A stretch of DNA of 64,000 bases from Trueperella abortisuis (GTDB lineage: Bacteria > Actinomycetota > Actinomycetes > Actinomycetales > Actinomycetaceae), in NCBI RefSeq assembly GCF_030811095.1, contig NZ_JAUSQL010000001.1, positions 1,984,001 through 2,048,000 of the forward strand. The letters run 5' to 3'. Below the pieces are notes generated by a model. It searched no databases. It had not been told where the DNA came from and worked only from the letters and a program-made list of their open reading frames with translations. Shown here one piece after another: positions 8,311-16,826 of the stretch. Position numbers and translations under genes: made by a program. How positions within the stretch are numbered: position 1 is the first letter of the stretch; each line of letters begins with the position of its first letter.

Positions 8311-9284
8311 GCAAGCCCTCCCATGAATTCGTACTCGCCGCTGACCGTACCCGCGGCCTCGGCCACCTTCCACATCTGCGCCAGCCGCCGCTCCCACGCG
8401 CGGGCCAGATCGGCCCCCACCGGCAGGCTGAGCGCGGGCTCCGGCACGACGTCGCGCACCCCGATCTGCCCGCCCACGGGCGTGAGCGGTTCGGCCACGA
8501 TATCGCCGGTGAAGAGCCGGGAGGTGGCGAGCCCGCAGGCGTGGGGAAGCTCGGGCAGGGCGGCGGCGAAGGCGAGTCCGGCGCGCAGGCCCACCGAGCT
8601 CTCGAGGGCGGAGGAGACGACAACCGGCATGGCGAGCTGCTCGGCGAGCGCGAGTGCGGCGCGCACTCCCCCGAGTGGCTGGTTCTTAAGCACGGCGACG
8701 TCGGCGGCGTGGCGGCGGGCTACCTCGAGCGGGTCGGCGGCGCGGCGGATGGATTCGTCGGCGGCGATGGGCACGTCGACGCGGCGGCGCACCTTCGCCA
8801 GATCCTCCACGGTTTCGCAGGGCTGTTCGACGTATTCGAGGCCCCCACTTGCCCGATCCATCAGCCTGATCTGGTAAACCGCGCTCTCCACGTCCCAGGC
8901 GGCGTTCGCATCCACCCTGATCTTCGCCTCCGGCTGCGCTGCTCGCACGGCCTCAAGCCGGGCAAGGTCTTCCGCGAGCGCGCCGGGGTGGTCGGCGATC
9001 TTGACCTTGAAAGTCGCACAGTTCGAGGCGGCCGCGAGGTCGAAGGCGACCTGCGCGCCCACGGCCGGTATGGTCTCGTTCACCGGCACGGCCTCCCTTA
9101 GCGGGGCAGGCAACCCGGTAGCGGCCTCGACACCGGCGGCCAGCCAGCGAGCCGACTCCTCGGCGTCGTAGTCCCAAAACGGGCTCACCTCGCCCCAGTG
9201 TTGGCCCTTCACGAGTAGCCCGTCCCTCTCGGTCAGGCGCCGGAAGCGGTTTTTCAGAGCAAGGCGGTAGACGTAGAACTTCAC
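8307..9284 (-). CDS. menC: o-Succinylbenzoate synthase MenC
   Basis: Enolase-superfamily dehydratase producing o-succinylbenzoate. 325 aa from the GTG at 9284. Superfamily catalytic residues are visible in order: the Lys pair FKVKIAD, metal ligands in RVDANAAWD, LEYVEQPCE and AADESIRR, and the second base Lys in AVLKNQPLGG. It is translationally coupled to menD (4-base overlap). It is divergent from menB with only 27 bases between the two starts, so a shared or overlapping promoter region is likely. Longer in-frame starts exist but would overlap menB. Confidence 0.95.
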   Translation of the reverse strand: MKFYVYRLALKNRFRRLTERDGLLVKGQHWGEVSPFWDYDAEESARWLAAGVEAATGLPAPLREAVPVNETIPAVGAQVAFDLAAASNCATFKVKIADHPGALAEDLARLEAVRAAQPEAKIRVDANAAWDVESAVYQIRLMDRASGGLEYVEQPCETVEDLAKVRRRVDVPIAADESIRRAADPLEVARRHAADVAVLKNQPLGGVRAALALAEQLAMPVVVSSALESSVGLRAGLAFAAALPELPHACGLATSRLFTGDIVAEPLTPVGGQIGVRDVVPEPALSLPVGADLARAWERRLAQMWKVAEAAGTVSGEYEFMGGLA

Positions 9285-9311
9285 CGTTCCACCATAAGGC
9301 ACAATGGTGGC

Positions 9312-10292
9312 ATGACTATCACTGCCCTGCCCAAGAAGGTTTCCGACATCTTTGATCCGCGCCGTTGGCGAGCCGTTGCCGGCTTCCCCGACGCCGACAT
9401 CACCTACCACCGGGGCGTCGAGCGCGTGTACGACGACGGGCGCCCCCTCTCCGAGCGCGACCTTCCGGTGGTTCGTATCGCCTTTAACCGGCCTTCGGTG
9501 CGCAACGCGTTCCGCCCCGAGACTGTCGACCAGCTCTACCGTGCCATCGATCATGCCCGGCTGTCCGGCGAGATCGGCACGGTTATCCTCACGGGCAACG
9601 GCCCAAGCCCCAAGGACGGCGGCTGGGCGTTCTGCTCCGGCGGCGACCAGCGCATCCGCGGGCGGGACGGCTACAAATACGACGGCGGTGACGACGACGC
9701 CGAGGCAAACGCCGCCGCCCGCGCTGAGACCTCGCGTGCCGGGCGCCTGCACATTCTTGAGGTTCAACGCCTGATGCGCACCTCCGGGATGATCTTCATC
9801 GGCGCGATTAGCGGCTGGGCCACCGGCGGTGGGCATTCGCTCAACGTGTTGTGCGACCTCTCGCTTGCTTCTATCGAGCACGCGCGTTTCATGCAGGTGG
9901 ATGCCAACGTCGGTTCGTTCGACGGAGGGTACGGTGCGGCGCTACTCGCCCGGCAGGTCGGTGACAAGCGTGCCCGCGAAATCTTCTTCTTGGCCCTCGA
10001 GTACTCCGCCCACGACGCCGAACGCTGGGGTGTTGTCAACGAGGCCGTGCCGCACGCGCAGCTGGAGGATAAGGCGCTCGAGTATGCACGCATCATGTCC
10101 ACCAAGTCCCCGCAGGCCCTGCGCATGCTGAAGTTCGCCTTCAACCTCGCCGACGACGGTCTGGCCGGTCAGCAGGTCTTCGCCGGCGAGGCCACACGGC
10201 TTGCCTACATGACGGCTGAGGCCCAGGAGGGACGCGACGCCTTCCTGGAGAAGCGGGCCCCGGATTGGTCGAGCTTCCCGTTCTACGCCTAA
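9312..10292 (+). CDS. menB: 1,4-Dihydroxy-2-naphthoyl-CoA synthase MenB
   Basis: Crotonase-fold enzyme closing the second naphthoate ring of menaquinone. 326 aa, slightly longer than the E. coli enzyme because of an extended N-terminus, as in actinobacterial homologues. MenB signatures: FNRPSVRNAFRPETVDQLYR, the oxyanion/bicarbonate region GWAFCSGGDQRIRG, GWATGGGHSLNVLCDLSLAS, VGSFDGGYGAALLARQVGDK, and the C-terminal KRAPDWSSFPFYA. Divergent from menC. It converges on the end of the glycyl-radical operon 25 bases downstream. Confidence 0.97.
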   Translation: MTITALPKKVSDIFDPRRWRAVAGFPDADITYHRGVERVYDDGRPLSERDLPVVRIAFNRPSVRNAFRPETVDQLYRAIDHARLSGEIGTVILTGNGPSPKDGGWAFCSGGDQRIRGRDGYKYDGGDDDAEANAAARAETSRAGRLHILEVQRLMRTSGMIFIGAISGWATGGGHSLNVLCDLSLASIEHARFMQVDANVGSFDGGYGAALLARQVGDKRAREIFFLALEYSAHDAERWGVVNEAVPHAQLEDKALEYARIMSTKSPQALRMLKFAFNLADDGLAGQQVFAGEATRLAYMTAEAQEGRDAFLEKRAPDWSSFPFYA

Positions 10293-10317
10293 CGTCCACA
10301 TGTGGGCTCTGGCGCAG

Positions 10318-10956
10318 TTACTGTGCGGCTTCGGCAGCGTCCAAGCTCTCCCAGCCGTATGCCCGTACGGTGGCCTCTAACTGTTCGCGCACGAGGTTAC
10401 GTCCGTTGGAGACTGCCGCCTCGACGTCGCGCATGAGGCAATCGAGAGTCGCTTCCGAATAGGTCAAGAGTTCTCCAATCAGATAGGTGTTGGCGGTGGG
10501 CACCGCACCAACTTGAGCCTCCTCGTCACGGGTCCGCCCGCGCCCACGCACCTTGGGTAACTCCTCGGCTACGCGCTCGTCCCACATGCGATGCTGGGCG
10601 GATATCGCTTCGACAAGGACGAAGACGCGTTCGGGAATGGCCGGGAGCATTGACTCGATCTGGGCGTATTCCTCAGGATGCGTCACCGACATCATGCGGG
10701 CGTACTTTTCCGTCATCAGATTTCGTCCCCGCGCCGTGGCCATCGCAAGGTCCCTACGGTAGGAGATCAGCGATTCTTCGCTCCACGTAGAGAACTGGGC
10801 GCGGCGCATGATCTCAAACGTCTGGTCTTGGCTCTGGCACGCGGCGGGTCCGCCGGCGTTGGGTACTGTGGAAAACATGTCCCACTCGGCGCGGATGATT
10901 TCATCCACGAGCTCCTTGATTCGTCCAGTCGAATCGAGCTCTCCTATCGTTTCCAT
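10318..10956 (-). CDS. DUF4125 family protein, last gene of the glycyl-radical operon
   Basis: 212-aa soluble protein, recognised as DUF4125 from the pattern EEW/AEWDMF...NAGGPAACQ...TFEIMRRAQF..W near the N-terminus (residues about 24-60). It is rich in Arg and Glu, with no signal peptide or membrane segment. Function unknown. The ATG at 10956 has an AGAGGA ribosome site and overlaps the DUF4037 gene by 13 bases, so the two are almost certainly co-translated. The conserved Cys and Trp near the N-terminus could bind a ligand or metal, but that is speculation. Confidence 0.8.
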   Translation of the reverse strand: METIGELDSTGRIKELVDEIIRAEWDMFSTVPNAGGPAACQSQDQTFEIMRRAQFSTWSEESLISYRRDLAMATARGRNLMTEKYARMMSVTHPEEYAQIESMLPAIPERVFVLVEAISAQHRMWDERVAEELPKVRGRGRTRDEEAQVGAVPTANTYLIGELLTYSEATLDCLMRDVEAAVSNGRNLVREQLEATVRAYGWESLDAAEAAQ

Positions 10957-11825
10957 GGGTTTTCCTCTCGTAGTTCTGGATCGATGATCTGGCCGCGCAG
11001 CACCGGGGCGTGGTCGACAAGGAAGGTCGAAGATCCTGAGGTCAGCGACCTCGCCTGTAACTCGTGCAGGATTACCAGGCTCAGGTTTTCGATCTCTTCG
11101 GTGGCGTCGGCCGCCAGCGCGATACGCTCGAGTGCGTCCGCTCCCGTCTTCCCAAGCACGGGCAGATCGCGCGCGGCCCGATGCGCCCACTTGTAGAAGG
11201 GCATGTAGCGGGAATTGAGGATGAAGATGACCGAGAGCGCCGCGTTCATAAAGATGGACTTGGCTAGCTCAGCGGCGACGCGTTCCCCACGCGCCAGACA
11301 CCTAGGATAGTTGTATTGGCCCGCCTGCCCCATGCGCAGAACGCTCCCCTCGAGGAGTTTGAGTTGCACGTCGAAAGGATAGAAGGCGGTCAGCTCCGCC
11401 CGACGCTGGCTAAACTTGCCCGGCGCATCGAAAAAGACGTCCCCATTCGTGGCGGCGGCGAGATTTCTCGGGGGGATGGCCAGCCATTGCCGCCAAGTGC
11501 GCGGCGTATGGTCGAGGCCTGTAAAGCGTCGGTAGAACGTGGGGATCTCCTCCACGATGACCTCGCCACGGTCGACAGCCGCTCGAATCCGCCAGGTCGC
11601 GCCCTCTCCGCCTACCCCGATCGGGATCCAGATCTTTACCCGTGTCGCGCAATCGTGATCGGCAGAGATCGGATCGTCGTAACCGAAGCAATCCGAGCCA
11701 TCACCCACGAGCCCAGCCGCGAGGTAGGGGTATAGGTCTGGAACGCCAGACTCAAGCGCCGGTGCGACGTCGATCATCCATAATAGCCGCGAGCGCTCGA
11801 GCCCGGAGATGAAAGGCTCGCTCAT
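10944..11825 (-). CDS. DUF4037 domain protein with nucleotidyltransferase-like N-terminus
   Basis: 293 aa. Near residues 35-60 the sequence has GDGSDCFGYDDPISADHD, which fits a nucleotidyltransferase-type G-S...D-x-D metal-binding signature. DUF4037 forms the central/C-terminal part. It may therefore transfer a nucleotide to a protein or small molecule, but no activity is established to my knowledge. The ATG at 11825 overlaps the TPR gene stop as ATGA, and its own end overlaps the DUF4125 gene, so the three form one translational unit. No membrane segments. Confidence 0.78.
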   Translation of the reverse strand: MSEPFISGLERSRLLWMIDVAPALESGVPDLYPYLAAGLVGDGSDCFGYDDPISADHDCATRVKIWIPIGVGGEGATWRIRAAVDRGEVIVEEIPTFYRRFTGLDHTPRTWRQWLAIPPRNLAAATNGDVFFDAPGKFSQRRAELTAFYPFDVQLKLLEGSVLRMGQAGQYNYPRCLARGERVAAELAKSIFMNAALSVIFILNSRYMPFYKWAHRAARDLPVLGKTGADALERIALAADATEEIENLSLVILHELQARSLTSGSSTFLVDHAPVLRGQIIDPELREENPWKR

Positions 11826-12721
11826 CGCACCGCTCCCTGACCAGCGAGCCCCTCCAACTCGCTCTCGATCTGGCGAACTCGCTCGACTTTGCCCAGGTGC
11901 TGGCACACTGCCAGCAGGTTGCGCAGGACGGCGTGGTAGTTTTCGCTTCGCGGGCCGAACATCTCCCGTGCCCGGCTGGTAACCCACTCGAGGCGTGGGA
12001 GCGCGCCCGCGTAGTCGCCGCTGAGAGCCTGCATGGAGGCAAGGTTATGAAGCTGGCCGAGGTAAAGGTCAGAATTGCGCCCGACCGTACGCTCGTAGAT
12101 GGCGGAGGCCTCCTCCATGTAGGCGCGGGCCTTGGCATAGTCGCCCAGCTTCGCCCACGCCGAGGCGAGGTTGTTCAGCGTCGTCGCCTCGGCGACGATC
12201 TGCCCGCCTTCTTCCTTCAGGCGGCGAAGGGCGTCCTCGTGAAGTTCGCGGGCTTCCTCGGCGCGCCCGCAGTCTTGGAAGACGAGCCCCCGGTTGTTGA
12301 GCGCGGAGATGGTCAGCACGTGATGGGGGCCGACAGTGGCCTCGTAAATGTCCGCGGCCCGGAGGTAGATCTCTTCGGCGTCCTCGTATTGACCGCACAT
12401 GCGCAGGAGCCCGGCGTAGTTGTTGAGCGTGGTGGCGTAGTTGGGATCATGAGTGCCGAACACGGTCGCGCTGGTCTGGACTGCCTGGCGGTACAGTTCT
12501 TTGGCGCGGTCAATGTTTCCCAGGTTCCGGTGCAGGCCTGCGAGCCGATCGAGAGCCGCGGCGTATTCGGGTGTTTCGCTGGCAGCGCTGCATCCGCCAC
12601 CGCTACACCGGTATCTCAGGAGCGAGACGAGTTCCTCCAGCGGGGCGACCATCTGCGGGTAGTGCCCCTCGGCTTCGAGTTCGTCTACGCGGCGACGCAA
12701 GGTTGTTTCCTGATCAAGCAT
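11822..12721 (-). CDS. Tetratricopeptide-repeat protein of the glycyl-radical operon
   Basis: 299 aa, made almost wholly of kinesin-light-chain-type TPR units of about 42 residues. Repeated cores such as YAAALDRLAGLHRNLGN, YATTLNNYAGLLRMCGQY and EATTLNNLASAWAKLGDY run from about residue 50 to 280. A Cys-containing segment (RCSGGGCSA) precedes the first repeat. The likely role is a protein-protein scaffold, perhaps for the DUF4037/DUF4125 partners or the radical enzyme. Start at the ATG at 12721 with AGAGGAA upstream, 14 bases after the activase stop. It overlaps DUF4037 by four bases. Confidence 0.85.
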   Translation of the reverse strand: MLDQETTLRRRVDELEAEGHYPQMVAPLEELVSLLRYRCSGGGCSAASETPEYAAALDRLAGLHRNLGNIDRAKELYRQAVQTSATVFGTHDPNYATTLNNYAGLLRMCGQYEDAEEIYLRAADIYEATVGPHHVLTISALNNRGLVFQDCGRAEEARELHEDALRRLKEEGGQIVAEATTLNNLASAWAKLGDYAKARAYMEEASAIYERTVGRNSDLYLGQLHNLASMQALSGDYAGALPRLEWVTSRAREMFGPRSENYHAVLRNLLAVCQHLGKVERVRQIESELEGLAGQGAVR

Positions 12722-12735
12722 GGCATTTCCTCTTA

Positions 12736-13695
12736 CTAAAACGGTGTTTGTGAGCCGACGTAGCAGGCGAGCCCTGCCGCGCGGATATGATCGGCGATAT
12801 CGTTCATGTGCTCGTCTGTCGGCGGGCACAGGTCGCGGGCGTCGTAGACCTCGTCAAGCTGCTCGTACTTCGACTCGCCCAAGCGGTGGAAGGGCAGGAT
12901 GTTGATTTCTTTCGCCCCAATGGACTTAACAAATTCGACAGTGGCGTCGATGTTTCCCGGGTCATCGTTGAAGCCGACGACGACCGGGACACGGATGATC
13001 TGACGCAGCTCCCCCAGCGCTGCCAGCTCGGCGATGTGGGCGATGTTTTCAAGGATCTTGCGATTGGACTTGCCCGTGGCCCACTTGTGCTTGTCGGGGT
13101 CCATGTGTTTGAGGTCGTTAAAGGCCCAATCGACGTTCTCATAGATCTTTTTCAGGTGAGCCCAGTTGCCCATTGAGGAACTCTCCACCGCTGTGTGGAT
13201 CCCCTGCTCGTGCAAACGGCGAAGGAAGTTGGCAACAAAGCGATACTGCATGGCGATCTCGCCGCCGCCCACCGTCACCCCGCCGCCATCACCCCAGTAA
13301 CGGGCGTCCCGCTCTATGCGGCGCACGAGCTCGTCGAGGGTGTAGACCTGGCCGGCGACGCCGAGCGCGTCGTGGTAACAGCCGGTGACGCAGGGCATCT
13401 CCTCGCATGTGAGGCATTTGCTGCGGTCGATCGTGATGTACGAATCGGGGCCTTCGGCGCTGATGGCATCGTAGGGGCAGATCTTGCGGTCAATGCAGGC
13501 ATGACACTTGTCGCACTTAGAGCGACGGTACATGATTTCCCGATGCATCTTCAGGCTCTCGGGGTTGCAGCACCAGTAGCACTGGAGCGGACATCCTTTG
13601 AAGAAGACGAGGGTGCGCGATCCTGGGCCGTCGTGAACGGAGAAGCCCTGGACGTCGAAGATGATGGCTTCGTTTTCGGGATCCAGCTTCATCAT
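12736..13695 (-). CDS. Glycyl-radical enzyme activating protein (radical SAM), HpdA-like
   Basis: 319-aa activase that would install the glycyl radical on the enzyme encoded at 16827-19472. The radical-SAM CxxxCxxC is in KGCPLQCYWCCNPES (about residues 30-44). An inserted ferredoxin-like domain supplies two more four-Cys sets, KCDKCHACIDRKICPYDAI and KCLTCEEMPCVTGC. The N-terminal FDVQGFSVHDGPGSRT and the C-terminal NILPFHRLGESKYEQL and ACYVGSQTPF resemble, from memory, 4-hydroxyphenylacetate decarboxylase activases more than pyruvate formate-lyase activase. The usual SGGEP motif reads GGGEI here. The GGGAGGA ribosome site overlaps the pucR-like stop. Confidence 0.92.
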   Translation of the reverse strand: MMKLDPENEAIIFDVQGFSVHDGPGSRTLVFFKGCPLQCYWCCNPESLKMHREIMYRRSKCDKCHACIDRKICPYDAISAEGPDSYITIDRSKCLTCEEMPCVTGCYHDALGVAGQVYTLDELVRRIERDARYWGDGGGVTVGGGEIAMQYRFVANFLRRLHEQGIHTAVESSSMGNWAHLKKIYENVDWAFNDLKHMDPDKHKWATGKSNRKILENIAHIAELAALGELRQIIRVPVVVGFNDDPGNIDATVEFVKSIGAKEINILPFHRLGESKYEQLDEVYDARDLCPPTDEHMNDIADHIRAAGLACYVGSQTPF

Positions 13696-13704
13696 TGTTC
13701 CTCC

Positions 13705-15408
13705 CTAACGTGAGTCGGGCTCCCAAGAGCCCTGGGTGGTGAGTATGCGGTAGAGCCGCATCGCGAGCCAGATGGCGCCCCTGCCGTCCGCGCTGGCGAG
13801 GTCAACTCGTAGCAGATCGGAGATCTTTTCGATTCGGTAGCGCACGGTGTTGACGTGCAGGTGAAGAGACTTGGCGGCCCCGGCATAGGACGCGTTGCTG
13901 TCTAGGTAGGCGCTGAGCGTGTCGAGGAGTTCGCTGGCGTAGTCGGAGTCTTGATGCAGGAGCGGTCCGAGCACAAACTCGACGTAGGTGCGCGAATTGG
14001 CTGACGACGCGAGGGCGGTATCGAGGAAGACGTAGGAGGACAGATCCTTGTATTCCACGACCTTCTGCGGGATTCGGAACGTTTCGATACAGGTCACCGC
14101 ATAGAAGGCATGTTGGGCCGATTCGTGGATTCCTTCGATCCCCACACTCGCATCACCGATCCCCGCCCGCGCCTCGGTGATGCGCAAGACTGAGCCGAGG
14201 CCGCGCACGATTCCCTGCACGATAGCCCGGTAGCGTTCGGGGGCGTGGCGCTCACCCGTGAAGACGATGCCGGCTCCTCGCTCCCACTCGCACACGATGA
14301 ATTTCTCCGACGGATCGAGAACGCCGCGTAAATACTGGGCTGTGTAGCTCGCCGCTTTCTTGATCAGCCGCCGATCGCCGACGACGTCGGTGCCTGATTC
14401 GCGCCCGGTGCCGTCGATGGCGATAACGGCTGCCCGCATCTGCTCGGTGGTGGTCAGCCCGATAAGGCTGGCCAGGTGAGACGCCAACCGCAGGTCGATC
14501 TCAGGCTTGGCGATTTCGGCGAAAAATTCGCGCCGGGCGCTCATGGCCGAGTTTTCGACCATGACGTTTTGTGACATGTCAACCGTCACCACCTCGGCTA
14601 GGGAAGCGAAGAAATATATCTCGTCGGGTGTCAGTTCCTCGCCCATCATGGCCACGTAGCCGAGGTGTTCTCCTGCGTAGTCCACGCCGGCGACGACGAG
14701 CTGGCCGCCATCGATCTGCCCTCGCACAAGGTACTGGTTGTCAGAAACCGCGAGGGATGAGATCTGTTCCCCAGAGGCCAGGGTCCGTTCGATCGCTACG
14801 CGGGCCTCGTCCAGTGAGGGGCCGTCGTCATCTTCGATTGAAGCCCCGAGGACGTTCCGCTCGTGGTCGACGATGACCACCGGGTGGTGCAGGTAGGCCG
14901 CGATTCGTTCGGCGTCGTGGCTGAGGAGGTGCGGGCCGAAGAGATCGCGAACCATATCGGTAAACAGCTTCGTCCGCTTCTGCTCGCGTTCCTGACTGGC
15001 CTCGAGGATCATCCGGAAGACGACGGCGGTAATATCCGCCTGGATCGCCCCTTCGGGCAGCTCAATGATCGGGAATCCCGCCTCGTTTCCGAGGTCGATC
15101 ACGCTTTGGGGCACGGTGTTGATGTAGCGTCCGGTCTTGAGCGCAAGACAGGCGGCGTTGGCGTCGATAAGGCTGACCACCCACGCCAATAGTGAGTCCT
15201 CGTTCAGGGTTCCATCAGGTTCGACGAACATGCGCCCGACGCCATGGACGAAATCGGCCCCGCTGAGCCAGCGGGAGATGTCGGGAATCTCGGCAACCGT
15301 CACGGCGGAAACCGGGCGGTCGAGGCTGTCGCCTCCGCCAAGAACCTTCGCTCCAGCCAATTCAGGCCGGCCAAGAATCTGCCTCACGCTCACATCACCG
15401 CACACCAC
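13705..15408 (-). CDS. PucR/CdaR-type transcriptional regulator
   Basis: 567 aa. The N-terminal PucR ligand-sensing domain covers about residues 5-125 (SVRQILGRPELAGAKVL... to ADITAVVF). A middle CdaR-type GGDEF-like region follows. The C-terminal helix-turn-helix of the HTH_30 type contains the signature LHLHVNTVRYRIEKISDLL at about 520-540. It sits inside the glycyl-radical operon, between transporter and activase, so it probably senses the enzyme's substrate and controls the operon. Two adjacent GTG codons (15408, 15405) are possible starts, nine or so bases after GGGAG. Confidence 0.9.
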   Translation of the reverse strand: MVCGDVSVRQILGRPELAGAKVLGGGDSLDRPVSAVTVAEIPDISRWLSGADFVHGVGRMFVEPDGTLNEDSLLAWVVSLIDANAACLALKTGRYINTVPQSVIDLGNEAGFPIIELPEGAIQADITAVVFRMILEASQEREQKRTKLFTDMVRDLFGPHLLSHDAERIAAYLHHPVVIVDHERNVLGASIEDDDGPSLDEARVAIERTLASGEQISSLAVSDNQYLVRGQIDGGQLVVAGVDYAGEHLGYVAMMGEELTPDEIYFFASLAEVVTVDMSQNVMVENSAMSARREFFAEIAKPEIDLRLASHLASLIGLTTTEQMRAAVIAIDGTGRESGTDVVGDRRLIKKAASYTAQYLRGVLDPSEKFIVCEWERGAGIVFTGERHAPERYRAIVQGIVRGLGSVLRITEARAGIGDASVGIEGIHESAQHAFYAVTCIETFRIPQKVVEYKDLSSYVFLDTALASSANSRTYVEFVLGPLLHQDSDYASELLDTLSAYLDSNASYAGAAKSLHLHVNTVRYRIEKISDLLRVDLASADGRGAIWLAMRLYRILTTQGSWEPDSR

Positions 15409-15435
15409 TGCTATCAGCTCCCTTGCCGTCGCGTA

Positions 15436-16740
15436 CTAGCGGCTCCCGCGCTCTCTCGGCTTGGCAAGTATGATGAAGAACGCCGCTAGCAGGCAAAACA
15501 CTCCGAGGTAGCTAAAGACTACCGTGAAAGATCCTGTCTTCCCCAGCACATAGGAGGAGAGGAGAGGCCCCACGAGACCACCGACAAACCCGTATGCCGT
15601 GAAGATGTAGCCGAAGATCACGCCGAAGTACTTCAAGCCGAAAAGGTCGGTTCCCAGTGGCGCGGTGATGGCAAACAGCGTTCCGAATGCGAAGCCCACC
15701 AGCCCACACATCACGCACAGGGCGAGGGTGTTATGCGTGAACGGCAAAGCAAAGTAACCCACCGCTGCCGCCGCGAAGGTCAGCGCGCCCAGGCGGTTGC
15801 GCCCGATGACGTCGGACAGTGCCCCCGCCACAATTCGGGAGAAGCCGTTGGTGAGGTTAAAGGCTGTCAAGAGGGCGACGCCCGCCACCGCGTATCCACT
15901 CACCGAGAGGAATTCTCCATAACCGGTGGAGAGGGTGACCATCGAGATGCCTGCGGCACCCATGAAACACCAGGCGAGCCAGATGAACCAGAAGGAACGG
16001 GTACGAACGGCGACCTTCGGTTCGACGTCGGGCGCGGGAGCTAGCGCCGCCCCGGACGTTGTGCTCGCGCTCATCATCGCCGTGCGAGCCAGCTTTTGCG
16101 ACTCGGTCAGCGCCGTACGATCTGGCATTTCCGTGATGGCCGCGGCGATCAGGTTCGTCACGACGATCGCGACAATGAGGGCCCATCCCATGCCAGCGTA
16201 TCCCCAGGCGTCGAACATCACTTTGAAAAGCGGAGACATGACCGCTGCCGACAGGCCGAAGACAAGGTTGACGATGCCCGTCACCAAACCACGCCGGTTC
16301 GGATACCAATTCTGCACCGTCGCCAGGGAGGGTGAATATACGAAACATGAGGCGGTGCCGTTGAGGAAGGCAAACAGGTAGATGAACCAGATATTGGGCG
16401 CATAGATGACGATGAGCATGCACGCCACCAGCACACACGTGCCTACCAGGTAGGAGCGGCGGGTACCGAGTGCCATATGCCACTTGCCTGCAAAGAAGGT
16501 AAAAATGCCGAGCGAGAGAACGACGAATGTCATCACCCAGCCCAGTTGTCCCGGCGTCGCGTCGAACTTATCGGCCCAAATCGACTTCATCACGCCCGGG
16601 TAGCCGAAGATCAATGCCCCGGACCAGAATGTGGAAAGCGCGGAGCCGATCACCGCGCGGCGGGCGTAACGCTCATAGCCCGCATGGTCGGCGCGAACCG
16701 GCCGCGAGGGACTAGCTTGTGAGGTTGAAACGTTAGACAT
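15436..16740 (-). CDS. Major facilitator transporter, OFA (oxalate/formate antiporter) family
   Basis: 434 aa with about 12 hydrophobic segments. OFA-like features include SGALIFGYPGVMKSIWADKF in the first helix region, TASCFVYSPSLATVQNWYPN and RRGLVTGIVNLVFGLSAAVM after helix 5, and KYFGVIFGYIFTAYGFVGGL in the C-half. It probably imports a carboxylate substrate of, or exports the product of, the neighbouring glycyl radical enzyme. Start placed at the ATG at 16740, six bases after AAGGA; an in-frame TTG two codons upstream lacks spacing for it. It lies 86 bases downstream of the enzyme gene. Confidence 0.9.
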   Translation of the reverse strand: MSNVSTSQASPSRPVRADHAGYERYARRAVIGSALSTFWSGALIFGYPGVMKSIWADKFDATPGQLGWVMTFVVLSLGIFTFFAGKWHMALGTRRSYLVGTCVLVACMLIVIYAPNIWFIYLFAFLNGTASCFVYSPSLATVQNWYPNRRGLVTGIVNLVFGLSAAVMSPLFKVMFDAWGYAGMGWALIVAIVVTNLIAAAITEMPDRTALTESQKLARTAMMSASTTSGAALAPAPDVEPKVAVRTRSFWFIWLAWCFMGAAGISMVTLSTGYGEFLSVSGYAVAGVALLTAFNLTNGFSRIVAGALSDVIGRNRLGALTFAAAAVGYFALPFTHNTLALCVMCGLVGFAFGTLFAITAPLGTDLFGLKYFGVIFGYIFTAYGFVGGLVGPLLSSYVLGKTGSFTVVFSYLGVFCLLAAFFIILAKPRERGSR

Positions 16741-16826
16741 GACCAATCCTTATCTCGGTGCCGAAAAGCCGGGGCATGATTGGGGCGCAGTGCCGCAATC
16801 ATGCCCCGGCCATTAGCAAGGTTCGA

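Noticed and set aside
10293..10317. Small palindrome CCACATGTGG between menB and the DUF4125 gene, considered as a terminator
   Set aside because: The stem is five bases with no loop or T-tract; too weak to claim.
11822..12721. Regularly repeated pattern considered as a CRISPR array
   Set aside because: The periodicity is that of TPR codons; the DNA units are not identical and have no spacers.
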